NCBI GenBank assembly: GCA_002104905.1
Contig: MCFE01000649.1
Span: forward strand, 1 to 49,915
Source: Basidiobolus meristosporus CBS 931.73
Lineage: Eukaryota > Basidiobolomycota > Basidiobolomycetes > Basidiobolales > Basidiobolaceae
Direction of reading: 5' to 3'
Length of the DNA: 49,915 bases
The position numbers and the translations under genes are program-made. The notes beneath the pieces were generated by a model. That model was not told the origin of the DNA. It was given only the letters and a program-made list of their open reading frames with translations, and made no database searches. This document shows, one piece after another, positions 22,701 through 32,228 of the stretch (position 1 is the first letter of the stretch; each line of letters begins with the position of its first letter).

Positions 22701-23750
22701 GAGTACTTCTTTAAAGGTCAGTGTATGGCTTCCTTTACTGCTTCTAAGGTTTACTTGGATAGTTCCTTCTCCCACTGCATCAAGTGTTCTATCGTCACCC
22801 ATGAAAACCTTCTTAATTGGAATTTCTTGATATTGGGTAAAAAGTTCTTTTTGGTGTGTAAAGTGTTGAGAAGCTCCAGAGTCAATATACCACATCTGAG
22901 AATCCTTGTTTGTGGTCATATTTAGTACAGATATGAATAGTCTATCTTCAGTTGTTGCAGCATTTCCATATTCAGGCTTCTTTTGCTGATTATCTTTCTT
23001 TTTGAGACACCGGTCTGATGTGTGTCCTTTCCTTTTGCAGTAGCTACAAAACAGGTTGCTGTTGCCTTTGTAGGGTCTTGGGTATCTCCTTTGTTGGCTA
23101 TCATTGCTTATTAAAGCATTTTCTTCTTCCTTCTTATTAGCGCTTGATTTTCTTAATTCTTCATCCAGGAGCCTTCCATATACGTAATTTAAGGTCAAAT
23201 CTTCAGTTCTGGACTCTAGGGCTGATACAAGGCCCTGAAACTTGTCTGTCAGGCTATTCAGGATGGTAACTATCACATCCTCATCAGTAGTTGGTACGCC
23301 CACAGATTCCATCTCATCTACCAGCAGGGTAATTCTGTTAATTAGATTTTTCATTTCTTCTCCTGGCAGCATCTTTGTAGTAAAGAATTTTCTTCTCAGA
23401 TACATTTTCTTGGCAGCTGAACATGACTGGTAGGTGTCTTCTAATGCCTTCCAGGCATTCTTTGCCGTTTTTGCTCTTGAGCATTGAATTAGCAATTTGT
23501 CCTTGACATTAAGGCAAATGCAGTTAAAGGCACTTTGTTCTTTCTTCTGGTACTTCAAGGCTTCCTCTCCCACGTTTTTAGGAGGGCATTCTTCTCCCAT
23601 GACAATATCCCAAAGGCCTCTTTCTTGTAGCAGCATTTTCATCTTCACCTTCCACACTTGGTAGTTAGATCCATCCAACTTTTCAGCAGAGGGAAAAATT
23701 CCAGTAATAGCAGTAGTAGACATTGCAGAGAGTGACAGCTCGGGGCTCAT
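19779..23750 (-). CDS. Copia gag-pol polyprotein (1323 aa from ATG 23750)
   Basis: The product is a single uninterrupted frame encoding all functions of a Ty1/Copia element, processed by its own protease in virus-like particles. Order, with rough residue positions: gag with LDGSNYQVWKVKMKMLL near the N-terminus; CCHC knuckle CSYCKRKGHTSDRC (about 235-250); aspartic protease WYIDSGAS (about 287); integrase zinc-binding HHCC (about 420-460); integrase catalytic HSDLCGP, HSDNGGEY and NGVAERANR (about 490, 550, 587); reverse transcriptase with LYVDDLIIA (about 998); RNase H with YSDADWG (about 1172), TEAEYMA and HIDIRHHF. All catalytic residues I can check are present. I chose the ATG inside the primer-binding site. 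The frame stays open to another ATG at 23882 inside the LTR, so a longer product is possible. Confidence 0.93.
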   Translation of the reverse strand: MSPELSLSAMSTTAITGIFPSAEKLDGSNYQVWKVKMKMLLQERGLWDIVMGEECPPKNVGEEALKYQKKEQSAFNCICLNVKDKLLIQCSRAKTAKNAWKALEDTYQSCSAAKKMYLRRKFFTTKMLPGEEMKNLINRITLLVDEMESVGVPTTDEDVIVTILNSLTDKFQGLVSALESRTEDLTLNYVYGRLLDEELRKSSANKKEEENALISNDSQQRRYPRPYKGNSNLFCSYCKRKGHTSDRCLKKKDNQQKKPEYGNAATTEDRLFISVLNMTTNKDSQMWYIDSGASQHFTHQKELFTQYQEIPIKKVFMGDDRTLDAVGEGTIQVNLRSSKGSHTLTFKEVLYVPEIAKNLLSVSKATAEGLSFSFDNSGCRITDQNGAHIALGIRDQNLYKLTYIPSYLEANISNLNEETPMLWHRRFGHINFDYLRKMIKDQLISGVKIDPPAILEHCEACIYGKQARQPFKSSGLIKTKKKLDLIHSDLCGPMQNLSLGGMKYLITFIDDYTRYTWVYFMERKEEALSKFREFKAMVERETGEKIKKIHSDNGGEYTSKLFIHFCKIHGIKQETTVPYSPQQNGVAERANRSIIDMARSMIHDQKLSYDFWAESVATAVYLKNRSYNRVLCDSTPFEAWYGYRPSAEHLRIFGCTAYAKKLARNQSKFEPKSVKCIFLGYCNESKAYRLYNTKAKKLIKSRDVLFDENSKFSQKMTSDDDKNLISSPPIVRIESEQNNENFFTPEDSTTVVQPESVPRNIPEVIIPVSNAQRSNRTRNSPNYYINEGTNLAYAYSVHVDEPQTVKEALNSPQTKFWRSAMTEEYQALMENQTWDLVKLPINQKSIGCRWVFKTKYKADGTIERYKARLVTKGYSQTKGLDYTETFAPVAKFNSIRLILAIAAKYKFFIHQMDVKTAFLNGELDEDVYMDQPDGFVDQDNPHLVCKLKKSLYGPKQSPRAWNCKIDSYLESLSFKRSNADYSIYYKPDRANPVLLALYVDDLIIAANNLETLEETKSSLSKEFKMSDLGELSYYLGIKFSIDRSTQTITLSQSKYIQDILKKYKMEDCKPAATPMETNLNLVKTQPNQESLVPSESPDFPYQSMVGSLMYIMLGTRPDISYSVGVVSQHNQNYGSDHVAAVKRIFRYLKGTADICLRYTYKDSEQDLVGYSDADWGRNLEDRRSTTGYTFLYCKGAISWNSRKQPTVALSTTEAEYMAACEATKEAMWLRKLFTDLGLCQKTPITLFQDNQGCIQLGRNPTFHARTKHIDIRHHFIREAIENNLVSLVYCPTDEMIAGIFTKPLARDKFEYPSSKIGLVSMNI

Positions 23751-23754
23751 AACC
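23740..23754 (-). promoter_or_regulatory. Copia primer-binding site, overlaps the start codon
   Basis: Directly after the 5' LTR the minus strand reads GGTTATGAGCCCC. GGTTATGAGCCC is the reverse complement of the anticodon stem-loop of eukaryotic initiator tRNA-Met (GGGCTCATAACC), as known for Drosophila copia and yeast Ty5. The ATG in this site is in frame with the polyprotein. Copy F has GGTTATGATCCCC at the same place (37038). Confidence 0.75.
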
Positions 23755-24104
23755 TGTTGTAAGAGTCTTGGAGATATTGGAAGTGATTTGGAGAACAAGT
23801 AGATTATGTGGTTTTCACTTAATGATTTATTGAATGTAAAAGTAGTATTTATACTTTTACATGGTCTTGGCATTACAAACACGTAGAATAGGTTAAGGAA
23901 GGTCCCAAGAACATGTGTGCAAAGTTTGGGGCTGTTTGGACAACTTTGAGAATTTTCATGTTCTGGGTACCTGGTATTTTGGTGAAAATATTCTAAGTAA
24001 ATCCCAACAAGGAATTTGGTCAGTATTCTCTAGGATTTGAAGGTGATGATCTAAGTGACTAAGTTAGGTGAATATTTAGGTGGAAAATACAAATTTTTAC
24101 AACA
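23755..24104 (-). repeat. Intact Copia 5' LTR
   Basis: 350 bp, the same ends as the 3' LTR, nine differences counted by eye. On the minus strand it should contain the element promoter. The candidate TATA-like sequence in the region around 23850 (TATAAATAC on the minus strand) is conserved in the other LTR copies. Confidence 0.92.
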
Positions 24105-24532
24105 CCTATAAGGAAGGCACCTGAATTAGGAACCAAGAAAATCAAGCACCAATAAGAAGGAATAAGGAGATGCTTTGATAAGCAATGATAACCAGCAAGG
24201 GAGGCACTCAAAACCCTATAAAGGCAACAGCTACCCTTCATGCATCTACTGCAAGTCAAAAGAACACACATCAGACCTGTGCTTCAGAAAGACAGATAAT
24301 CAGCAACAAAGGCCTGATGATGGAAACTTGGCAACAACTGAAGATAGAAAGTTCATATCTGCCCTACACATAACCACAAGCAAGGATTTGCAGATGTTAT
24401 ACATTGATATTGGTGCAATTCAACATTTTACACACTCAAAAAACCTATTTACCCATTATCAAGATGTTTCAATTGAGCAGGTTTTGATGGGTCACAATAG
24501 AACACTTGGTCCAGTTGAACAGTGTTGTGCAT
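24105..24532 (+). pseudogene. Copia copy D, gag to protease fragment
   Basis: Plus-strand translation resembles the intact gag/protease junction: ISNDNQQGRHSKPYKGNS, then knuckle CIYCKSKEHTSDLC (the spacing of CCHC is kept), TTEDRKFISALHITTS, MLYIDIGAIQHFTH and GHNRTLG. The protease motif is changed from DSGAS to DIGAI. It continues upstream in the stub at 19396-19417 and downstream at 25199, being split by the intact Copia and by a solo LTR. Confidence 0.85.
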
Positions 24533-25198
24533 CAACATTTAAAACTGGCCAATTTTACTCTGTTAGAAAATCAAAGTACCCTAACTGATTATCCCTAACC
24601 CAATCATAACTAATCCCAGATGTGTTTTCTATTATCTTGTCTCAGAAGCTATTTTAGCTGTCACACCTGACCAATTTTCATGTGATCATTACATCCTCAA
24701 CTAATCTACTAAGCCTTTCCAAGTGATTAGTCCTATGAGATCTATCATACCACTTGGTAGTTGCCAAGACATCAGCTGATTGATGATGTCATTTTCATTT
24801 ATCTTGTGCACCTATCAACACCCAAATTGATTTCAATTAATCCTGTCTCTTAGTGCTTACTAATTCTACTTTATCACAAAAGTATAAGTAAAGCTTACCA
24901 AATCTTTTGGTTTAGTGTGTGTCTAAACAAAATTAAGAATACAACAATTCCATTCCTGTTTCTACCCAAGCCTAGTGTATCTAGCACTCCCAAGAACACC
25001 AGGTCTAGCCTGCGTAGCAAACCAACTCTGTTGCCTTTATAGCCAAACCCAGCAATATACAACAGCAATATCAAACTGGAATCTCACTGGTAATATTTCT
25101 GCCACTCTCTGACAATTCCAAGACTCTGTACTTGATTGTTACTTTGGTTCAGTTAAACCATTCAAGAGTTTTATTACACTTTTCTCTTGGATACAACA
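24533..25198 (+). repeat. Solo LTR of a second LTR family (LTR-X, 666 bp)
   Basis: It begins TGTTGTGCATC and ends TTGGATACAACA. It is flanked by AACAG (24528-24532) and GACAG (25199-25203), a 5-bp duplication with one mismatch. It interrupts the protease segment of Copia D: joining the flanks gives continuous homology to the intact element (…RTLDAVGEG / TIQVNLRSS region). A diverged relative lies at 35978-36673. No internal sequence of this family is seen in the window, so its parent element is unknown. The strand is arbitrary. Confidence 0.75.
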
Positions 25199-25300
25199 GA
25201 CAGGGAGCTAGCCAAGTAAATCTCAGAAGTAGTGAAGGAAGCCACACCCTTACCTTCAAAGAAGTACCCTAAGCTGCACAGTATATGTCACCATTAGCCA
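25199..25300 (+). pseudogene. Copia copy D, protease fragment continued
   Basis: The block CCAAGTAAATCTCAGAAGTA and the following ACCTTCAAAGAAGTACC match the intact element's QVNLRSSKGSHTLTFKEV segment. Homology fades at about 25290-25300, where the GC-richer host island starts. Confidence 0.75.
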
Positions 25301-26191
25301 TTAGTCTAGGAACGTAACCTCCACTAAATCCTTCTCGAGCATTCCATATAACCCCGGGTGGTATGCTGTTGTCATTCAGGCATAAATTTAGAAGGGGACA
25401 TTCTTGAAATCGATTTTCCAGCATTTGAGCACCCAAATACACGCCATTTATCTGATGCGGAATATACAGGCCATCAACAGTGAATGGTGATTTCGCAAGT
25501 ATGGCCCGAAGACACCATCAAGTAGAGGTATGGGTGGCAAGATTCCAGTGCGCCTTTCCCTTGGGGGAGTGGTGAAGTGGTAGTGACCACCGTTGCTTAT
25601 TTTGGTGGATGATCATCCAACGTAGGTCATCGCGTAGCCGGACCACTATTGTTGCAAGATCGTGGAGAATCGGCCGAACTACTGTCGAGATACTGGCCAG
25701 TCCGGTGCCACACCTGGGACTGGATTGGGGGATACACTTCAAGCTGATTCGCAAGTCAATAGTCCATAGATTTACAATTATCTTGGTCGGGCGGCACTTG
25801 CTTCGTTTTGGGGTGGCTTTAGGGCTTGATCAGAGCCGGATTTGTGTTGGGAACCATCTCAAAGACTCCACCACTTTGTTGAAGACCCGGATTCCAGGCC
25901 ACATTGGCGATTACTGCTACACTTAATATGAAGACTCACTTCGGCCCTCAACAGCTGTCTTCGTGTGAACCACTCCTACTCAAGCCTGGACACCATGGAA
26001 AGCGGTGACCCGTTGGTGGCCAAAAGGGGACAATTGTGAGAATGGATCAATTTATTAACCGGGTTGAAAGAACATTTCCGAAGGAAGTAATAGAAAAGGC
26101 GGATGTAGAGTAGATTAATAGCTTAATACTTTCAATTGATAGAGTCACTCCAGTCTGCCCTGAGATTGAGGGAGGAACCGTTCGGGCCAGA
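25301..26191. other. Intergenic, no gene recognised
   Basis: Base composition shifts to higher GC compared with the retroelement block on the left. Short frames on both strands (for example 25609-25926 plus) show no domain, no signal peptide and no repeat to other parts of the window. This would contain the 3' UTR of the gene at 26192-26506. Confidence 0.4.
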
Positions 26192-26506
26192 TCACAACAG
26201 CTGATGGACCACCAGACCGCTTGCCACGAAGAGACCAACCATGGCCGAGTTCGACCCAACACTGTTACCAGAGTTTGGCTTGCTCATACCAGATGGGCTT
26301 CCGGCAACTCCGTGGGTACCGCTTGGCTTCATGGTGGAGGAGCCACTGCTTGGAGCAGAAGCGGCCATGGAGCTGCTGGCGGAGCCGGTGGGAGCAGATG
26401 AGGCGGAGGAGGCCATCGGGGTGGTCATGCTCATGGATGGAGAGGAGGACTGGGCAGAGACAGCGGCGGCGAAAGCGATCAAAGCGGCGATGGAGATGAA
26501 GCGCAT
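26192..26506 (-). CDS. Small secreted Ser/Thr-rich protein, probably GPI-anchored (104 aa)
   Basis: I chose the ATG at 26506 because it opens a clear signal peptide (MRFISIAALIAFAAAVSA, cleavage before Q19). An upstream in-frame extension to 26677 runs through the CT-rich leader and the TATA box. The mature part is almost entirely Ser, Ala, Thr, Pro, Gly and Met, expected to be O-mannosylated. The C-terminus has a small-residue region (NSGNSVGSNS) followed by a hydrophobic tail (AMVGLFVASGLVVHQLL), the pattern of a GPI attachment signal. It is probably a cell-surface or wall protein. There are no cysteines and no enzymatic domain. It is divergent from the helicase gene, 1.25 kb away. Confidence 0.82.
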   Translation of the reverse strand: MRFISIAALIAFAAAVSAQSSSPSMSMTTPMASSASSAPTGSASSSMAASAPSSGSSTMKPSGTHGVAGSPSGMSKPNSGNSVGSNSAMVGLFVASGLVVHQLL

Positions 26507-26626
26507 GTTGAGGCTGAGATAGAGGTTGGCGTTAAAGCGGAAGCTGAGGCTGAGGTTGAAGCGTAGTCGAGTGCAGTAGTGAAAGACACTTGGTTGATGG
26601 CTGGAAGAGGAAGAGCGCCCACCTTG

Positions 26627-26634
26627 CTTATATA
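26627..26634 (-). promoter_or_regulatory. TATA box of the GPI-protein gene
   Basis: On the minus strand TATATAAG lies about 120 bp upstream of the ATG at 26506. A CT-rich tract (CTCTTCCTCTTCCAGCC) typical of fungal transcription start regions lies between the two. Confidence 0.6.
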
Positions 26635-27587
26635 CACTTGGGTCATACCCAGTCTCCAGCAACTCAACGGTCAGCATGCATTCAATGTAAATCCATTAAT
26701 CAGGGTAGCAAGATACCGATCCAAACGGGTGTCAGCTCGGCATGGTATCGGACGCCGTATTGGACATGGTATCCCGCAGGTTGGCCGATCGAAAGCATGA
26801 TTGGAGCTTAACGTTGGGTCTGGTAGCTGGTCTGAAATCATGGCTTCCTTTTCAACGCTCCCTCTCTCCTTGATGCAATCTATGCATGCTACGGTCCCTT
26901 GGCACTACGTAGGCATTACCATAGCCCCAGGAGACCCGTCTGTGGTAGTGATCTGGGTTGCCAGGCAGTATTCTATTGGCGGCGTTATTGACCGGTTAGG
27001 AAGGGACGTGAGGATAGGAAGCTGCATACAGAAGGATCCAACGCAGGGGAACGATAGTTTTGGAGGATCGGTAGTCAAGGACCCGTCGATGACTGCGACG
27101 GAACCTCAGGTTCATTCCCAACCGCACCAGATGGGATGACACAGGATTACGCAGGTTGGCGAAATGAACAACGCGCGTGCCAAGGTTGTCTCTAGCGCAA
27201 TTGCTGGCAGGCACGATGTGGTCCCAGATCTGCAACGGGCTGAGAAACCGGGACTGATCAGCGCACTCTTGAGACTCGGACCCATCACTGGGATATTCTA
27301 TTCATCCTACTCAATCGGGCATGACTGATGTGACGATGCTGACCCTAGACACCTTACACATTGGTTCCAGGGAGGCAGCCGTCTCAGGGGTTGATGAATT
27401 CATTTTGCCAGGTCAATGGCTTTGCTATATTAGAATAGATTGCATTCATAGAATATGCCCTGGGGGAATTGGGTCCCTCCGATCCGCCTCTTCATGAGCT
27501 AACTAGGCGTCAAACCGCGTGCGCATTCACCTCATTTCATTGTAGTTGATCATTGGTGGGGATCAGGAAAGGATCGCCGTGAGGATG
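26635..27587. other. Divergent intergenic region
   Basis: The spacer lies between the GPI-protein gene (minus) and the helicase gene (plus). A 112-codon frame at 26801-27139 has no recognisable domain and is not called. No repeat shared with the flanking element blocks was seen. Confidence 0.4.
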
Positions 27588-27611
27588 AGGGCTAGGGCTA
27601 GGGCTAGGGCT
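27588..27611 (+). repeat. Hexamer tandem repeat (AGGGCT)4
   Basis: Four perfect copies of AGGGCT, a one-base variant of the telomere hexamer TTAGGG/AGGGTT. It lies about 150 bp upstream of the first ATG of the helicase gene. Confidence 0.85.
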
Positions 27612-27759
27612 GGAGTGCCGGGCGGAGTTCGCATAAATCAGCGAGATCTAACCATCTCTCGCCAAAGTTGACTTAATCTCGCGCCCAATCTCGATAACAA
27701 TCGAATCGAGCCATGGCATACAATGGGAATTGCGCCTCGCGCTGCTCATTGGTTAGGGG

Positions 27760-30071
27760 ATGGAGTCCACCGGCATCACCAAGCAAAGCAAACCTGCCCC
27801 CAGGGCGGCCATCAGGGTATCATCACGGTGGCAATGTTTTGATTTGAAAAACCGGCCAATCGATGCCGGAAATTTCTTGAACAATTCCCGGACCTTCTCC
27901 CCGTCCACTGTTTGGCCCATCTTTCATATGGCTTCGATACCGAAAAAAACCAAACAGCAAACGCTCCCCTTCCGACCCACGGGGGCGGCATTTCGACCGA
28001 TCTTTCGCCAACACACCACCAGCGATCTGTTCTCCGCCAATCCAACCGAAGTCAGACCCGACAGCCAGAGCATATCGAAATACTTCGGAACTACGCAGTA
28101 CTCGAAACCTGCACACCCTGGTGGAATTGCCAGCAACCGGGGTGGTGTACCACCTGCCAATACTTCTGGCGCGAGCGCTCCTCTTCCCCTGAACAAACCC
28201 TCCACGGAGACCTCCCTCCAGGAGAGAGTGACCACCGAGGCCGCGTTCAACAGCAAGTCCACCGAGTTTGAGTCGGACTTTTGGGGGGACGAGGCGGAGC
28301 TGGAGAAGCTGATCGCAGAGGCGGAGAGTCAACATTTATCCGAGGAGAAGAAGCGCAAGTGGGACGAGAGCTCCACTTCCGAAGCCGAGCCCTTGGATAT
28401 CCCCAAGGACGAGCCGGCCCCCAAGCCGGTGAGCTTCTCACCAGACCAGAGACGTGCGCTTACCCTGGCGGTGGATCAAAAGCGGAACATTTTCTTCACC
28501 GGGTCAGCTGGTAAGTCGTATCTCTTTTCTAACCGGCTTCACCTGCTCCAGCCGGGATACTCAATAGTCATGCTCGGTAGGCACGGGGAAATCCCTTCTT
28601 TTACAAGAGCTCATCAAGAGAATGAGGAAAAAGTATCGCAGAGATGAGGTGGCGGTTACAGCGTCGACCGGTATAGCGGCGTGTAATATTGGTGGGACGA
28701 CACTGCACAGCTTTGCCGGAGTTGGGCTCGGGTCAGGGGAAACCGATCAGCTTCTCAAGATGGTGATGAAGCAGCGAAAAACCAAGCAACGCTGGCAAGG
28801 GGTCAAGGTTCTTATCATCGACGAGAGTGAGTGTTGAAGATGTGCCAGGTTCGATTGATTCGCCACTTACTCGATCTATCTTGTAGTTTCCATGTTGGAT
28901 GGGGAGTTCTTCGACAAGCTGGAGTATATTGCACGAAGAGTACGCGCGACGAGCAAGCCATTTGGTGGGATACAGGTGGGTCGGGATCGTTGTAGGATGT
29001 GGAACATTGAGCACCCACTCACCATGACCAGCTAGTTGCCACGGGAGATTTCTTCCAGCTGCCACCAGTGAGTAAAGACAGCCTGTTTTGCTTTGAGGCG
29101 GAGAGTTGGAAATCGTGCATTCAGAATACCATTCATCTCACCCAGGTGTTCCGGCAACGGGAACAAAGTAAAGCCACCGTCAGTTTATCCCGAGTCACCT
29201 TCTCTGTTACCAACGCGTCCATTGAAACATAGGTTTCGTTGATATCTTGAATTCGCTACGTATCGGGATTCTCACCCCCGAGTCGGAGAGGATCTTTCGC
29301 TCGCTCTCAAGAGTCCCGCAGTTCCCTAAAGATGGCATCGAGCCCACCCGATTGTGAGTCTCCGAAGAAATTGGTCTGCCTTCTCCCACTTCTACTGACC
29401 ACGCTTGTAGGTACGCGTTGAGGGGCGAGGTGGACGCAGCGAATTCCCGGAAGTTGAATTCCTTACCGGGCGACATTCACCGATACCTGGCGAACGATGC
29501 CGGGAAGTCCCCGTATGTGGAGAAACTATCGACCAATTGCCTGGCGCCCAGCGCTTTGGAGCTTAAGCTTCACGCGCAGGTTATGTTGATTAGAAATCTG
29601 GATCACCAGCTGGTCAACGGGAGCCTGGGGGTTGTCGTAGGTTTTGACGAGGAAAACGGGATGCCGATAGTTCGTTTCAGCCGATGCACCATCACGGTCA
29701 CTCCAGAAACCTGGAAAATCGAGGTTCCGGGGCTGGGCGAGGTTGCCAGCAGAACTCAGGTAGGCTCGCATCAGCATCCCAACGTCCAGGACCCAGGCTA
29801 ACCCTGTTCTGTCCGCCTCAAGGTCCCCCTCATCCTGGCATGGGCCATGTCGATTCACAAAGCTCAAGGGCAAACCCTTGAGAGAGTGGTTGTCGATTTA
29901 TCCCGGGTGTTTGAAAAGGGTCAGGCCTATGTGGCTTTGAGTAGAGCTACCAGTCTGGATGGACTGCAGGTCCTGCACTTCGACAGGCGTCGGGTGATGG
30001 CCCATCCCAAGGTGGTCCAGTTCTATAGAACTTTGCTTGAGGAAGAAATGTCGGACCCAGATTTTATGTAG
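27760..30071 (+). CDS. pif1: Pif1-family 5'-3' DNA helicase (7 exons, 646 aa)
   Basis: Pif1 helicases unwind G-quadruplexes and RNA-DNA hybrids and act at telomeres, forks and in mitochondria. Inferred exons: 27760-28510, 28581-28826, 28887-28975, 29032-29167, 29233-29353, 29411-29759, 29823-30071. All six introns are 56-70 bp with GT...AG. The total is 1941 nt, an exact multiple of three. Each junction restores a conserved block: FFTGSAGTGKS (Walker A, about 244-254, built across intron 1), ASTGIAA, LIIDEISMLDG (Walker B, across intron 2), [25 protein letters not shown], and SIHKAQGQT then [14 protein letters not shown] at the C-terminus. The N-terminal 200 residues are poorly conserved, with a QQTLPF segment and an acidic stretch. 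The start could instead be the ATG at 27928. No defect is visible. Confidence 0.93.
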
Positions 30072-32228
30072 GGATTAAGCGCGTGAGGCTCGGTTCGGCA
30101 CAGTGGGGTTTGGTTCTGTCGAGAAGTGTCGCACTAGAAATGTTCGATCCATGTATAGCATCCACCCAGCATCTCCCTTACGCTACCAGTTCGTATTTCA
30201 TCCTCATCTATCCCAATTAGCCATATACAGGCCCGGAAGTAACATCTGATATAAGGCACCGTAGCAGATGTCCACCTGTGATTCACCACATGACCATAGA
30301 CAACGAACTTGGGGGATTCACAGTGGAAACAACGACCTCTTGCTTTTATCTGCGCGTCAAGCTATCTTCCGCAAATAAACCCGACTTCCCAAACAATAAT
30401 CAAACCACTTCTTACCCCATTAGACCTATGCAAAACCTCTCTTCAGGCGGGAAAAGACCCTCCACTTCTAGAATAGATGATTCCATCTAAGCACTATGGA
30501 ATGTTGTGGACTGACTCCTTAACCAACATCCCTGGCGAAGAGGTAAGGGTCTCATGAGATTCGGCAAAACCCCCAGTTTTATCAATGCCGAAACTTCCCC
30601 CGATCTGGGTGGGTGTACCACAGTAAGTGGCACAGAGCAGATGTGGGTTCCCAGAGACACCTTTCGTTAAGCAGCTAATCCTTGGTTGAAATTTCGTACT
30701 CGGATTTTCTCTTTGCTGAGATTCCTACCCACACACTTATGGTCTCTGGCTGGGATTCCACCCTTGCGCAAGGGCGCCCACCAGTCGAGGTGTTAGCCGA
30801 TACCTTACAATCCAAACCCAAAGTCAGTGTTCAAGTTACGAAGAACTTGGGGGTTAGTCTGGTTAACTGCAACCTATATTGCATGTGGCATCGTGCTAGT
30901 AGGGGGGGGACCTGCTACCGAACAAACTGCCCAATAGAAACATACGATATATGAGCAATATAGGCAGTAAACTACAAAAATCGCAACGCATACCATCGCA
31001 TACATGATATCGGTCGGGAAATACTGGCATTTCAGATCCCCGAAAGAGAACTAGGGACATCAGCAAACAACCCTATTAGAGGTAAGTTTGAAATCCTCCC
31101 TTTAGAGACCGCCTGATTGAAGCCAGCAATCCGGGAATTACAGATATAGCACGAGGCTCTTCGACCTGGATCGAACCCACGAAATCCCCCCCAGGTTCTT
31201 CGTCGTAGTAGAGGTGGCTTAGGATGGGATTTCCGATGGCCTTGTTTCAATTCTGGCCAGATACACTTGTATCGTATCCTACCCCACCCAGCTACTGAAA
31301 TGGACGCGTTGCAATTTGCGAGTGTAACATATAGGCGAGCTTGATGGACCAGAGCTGGGAAAGCAATCGACAAAATAGGTGCGGGTTCGATCCTTTCCCA
31401 TTCACAGGCGATGATACGTCAATGAATTGAAATGGATCGATTCCGATAACTCAGCTAGCAAGCTTTCTAAGATCTCGGAGGCCGGGGAAATAGAGCGAGT
31501 AACGTGGACTGGGCCAAGTATCACTGCCTCTGACCGATTCCCACAATTTCAAAAACCCATCGCATCCACCGCAGACTGGGACGGGGGCCTTTATTTCCAC
31601 GTGTGGGCATTACGAAGAGGTGGAGAGGCAATAATCCAAATCCCTACCTGATGGTCCATCGAATTTCCACAGCCTCAGAAACGCTTCCACTCCACCGATA
31701 ATCGGTTCTTCCTCCGCCACGACACACTCTTATCTATCTTACCAAAAAGGTTAGATTCCGGGCTGGGTTAGGCGGGGTGAGATCAAGGTTTCAGAGGCGG
31801 TTTCGCCTCCGTGGAGAGGAATCCAGGCTACATTGATTTCCTGGTTCATAGACAGCTAAATTATGCAAATCCGCGCTGGAACACGGTGGCATGCACACCA
31901 CTGATCTTGGTAGATAGGGACGCTCAGCAGTTATCGGCGAAGTCAATCTGAAATCACGTAAAATGGTGCACTCGTGTACCACTATGAGCGTCGCCACATT
32001 CGAACTCAAGGAGGGAAGAGCCCGGTTTAATCCGATTCAGACGTGGTTGTCGAAGGATTTGACCTCGTAGCCGGAATCAGAGGTTCAAGGTTGGAATGCA
32101 CTCTGACAATACCAAACCGCCGAATCGTTCACTTCTGAATAGTCGATATCAGCACCCCTGATTGCCCGTCAAGAGCCTCACCAGATTCGTGAGGAAACTC
32201 CACGGGGACTCCACTGGCAGAAAGTTGG
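30072..32228. other. Long intergenic region, no gene recognised
   Basis: It contains only short overlapping frames with no motif. Two isolated GGTTCGATCC sequences (31386 plus, and about 31168 minus) resemble Pol III B boxes but lack any tRNA fold. Given the GH32 relic just downstream, part of this could be decayed gene sequence, but I see nothing to support a specific call. Confidence 0.4.

Larger units (their letters stand above)
19418..24104 (-). mobile_element. Complete Ty1/Copia LTR retrotransposon (4687 bp)
   Basis: The element has two 350-bp LTRs (5' LTR 23755-24104, 3' LTR 19418-19767), both bounded by TGTTG...CAACA. It also has a primer-binding site, one long open polyprotein frame and a polypurine tract. 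The flanking 5-mers CCTAC/CCTAT form a near-perfect target duplication. Counting by eye, the two LTRs differ at nine positions out of 350, nearly all transitions, so the insertion is not brand new although the ORF is intact. It landed in the gag of an older plus-strand Copia (D). Solo LTRs of the same family at 37251 and 37918 show that the family has been repeatedly active. Confidence 0.95.

Noticed and set aside
26204-26522. Several overlapping plus-strand frames of 65-93 codons
   Set aside because: They are antisense to the GPI-anchored protein gene and arise from its biased Ser/Ala codons.
26801-27139. 112-codon plus-strand frame between the GPI gene and the helicase
   Set aside because: There is no recognisable domain, no codon or promoter support, and it sits in a divergent intergenic region.
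27823-28335. Long minus-strand frames opposite helicase exon 1
   Set aside because: Exon 1 plus strand leads in frame into the Walker A motif; the antisense frames show no domain.
31140-31400. Two GGTTCGATCC sequences in opposite orientation, possible tRNA genes
   Set aside because: They match the B box, but no A box at the right distance and no acceptor or T-stem pairing could be drawn around either.
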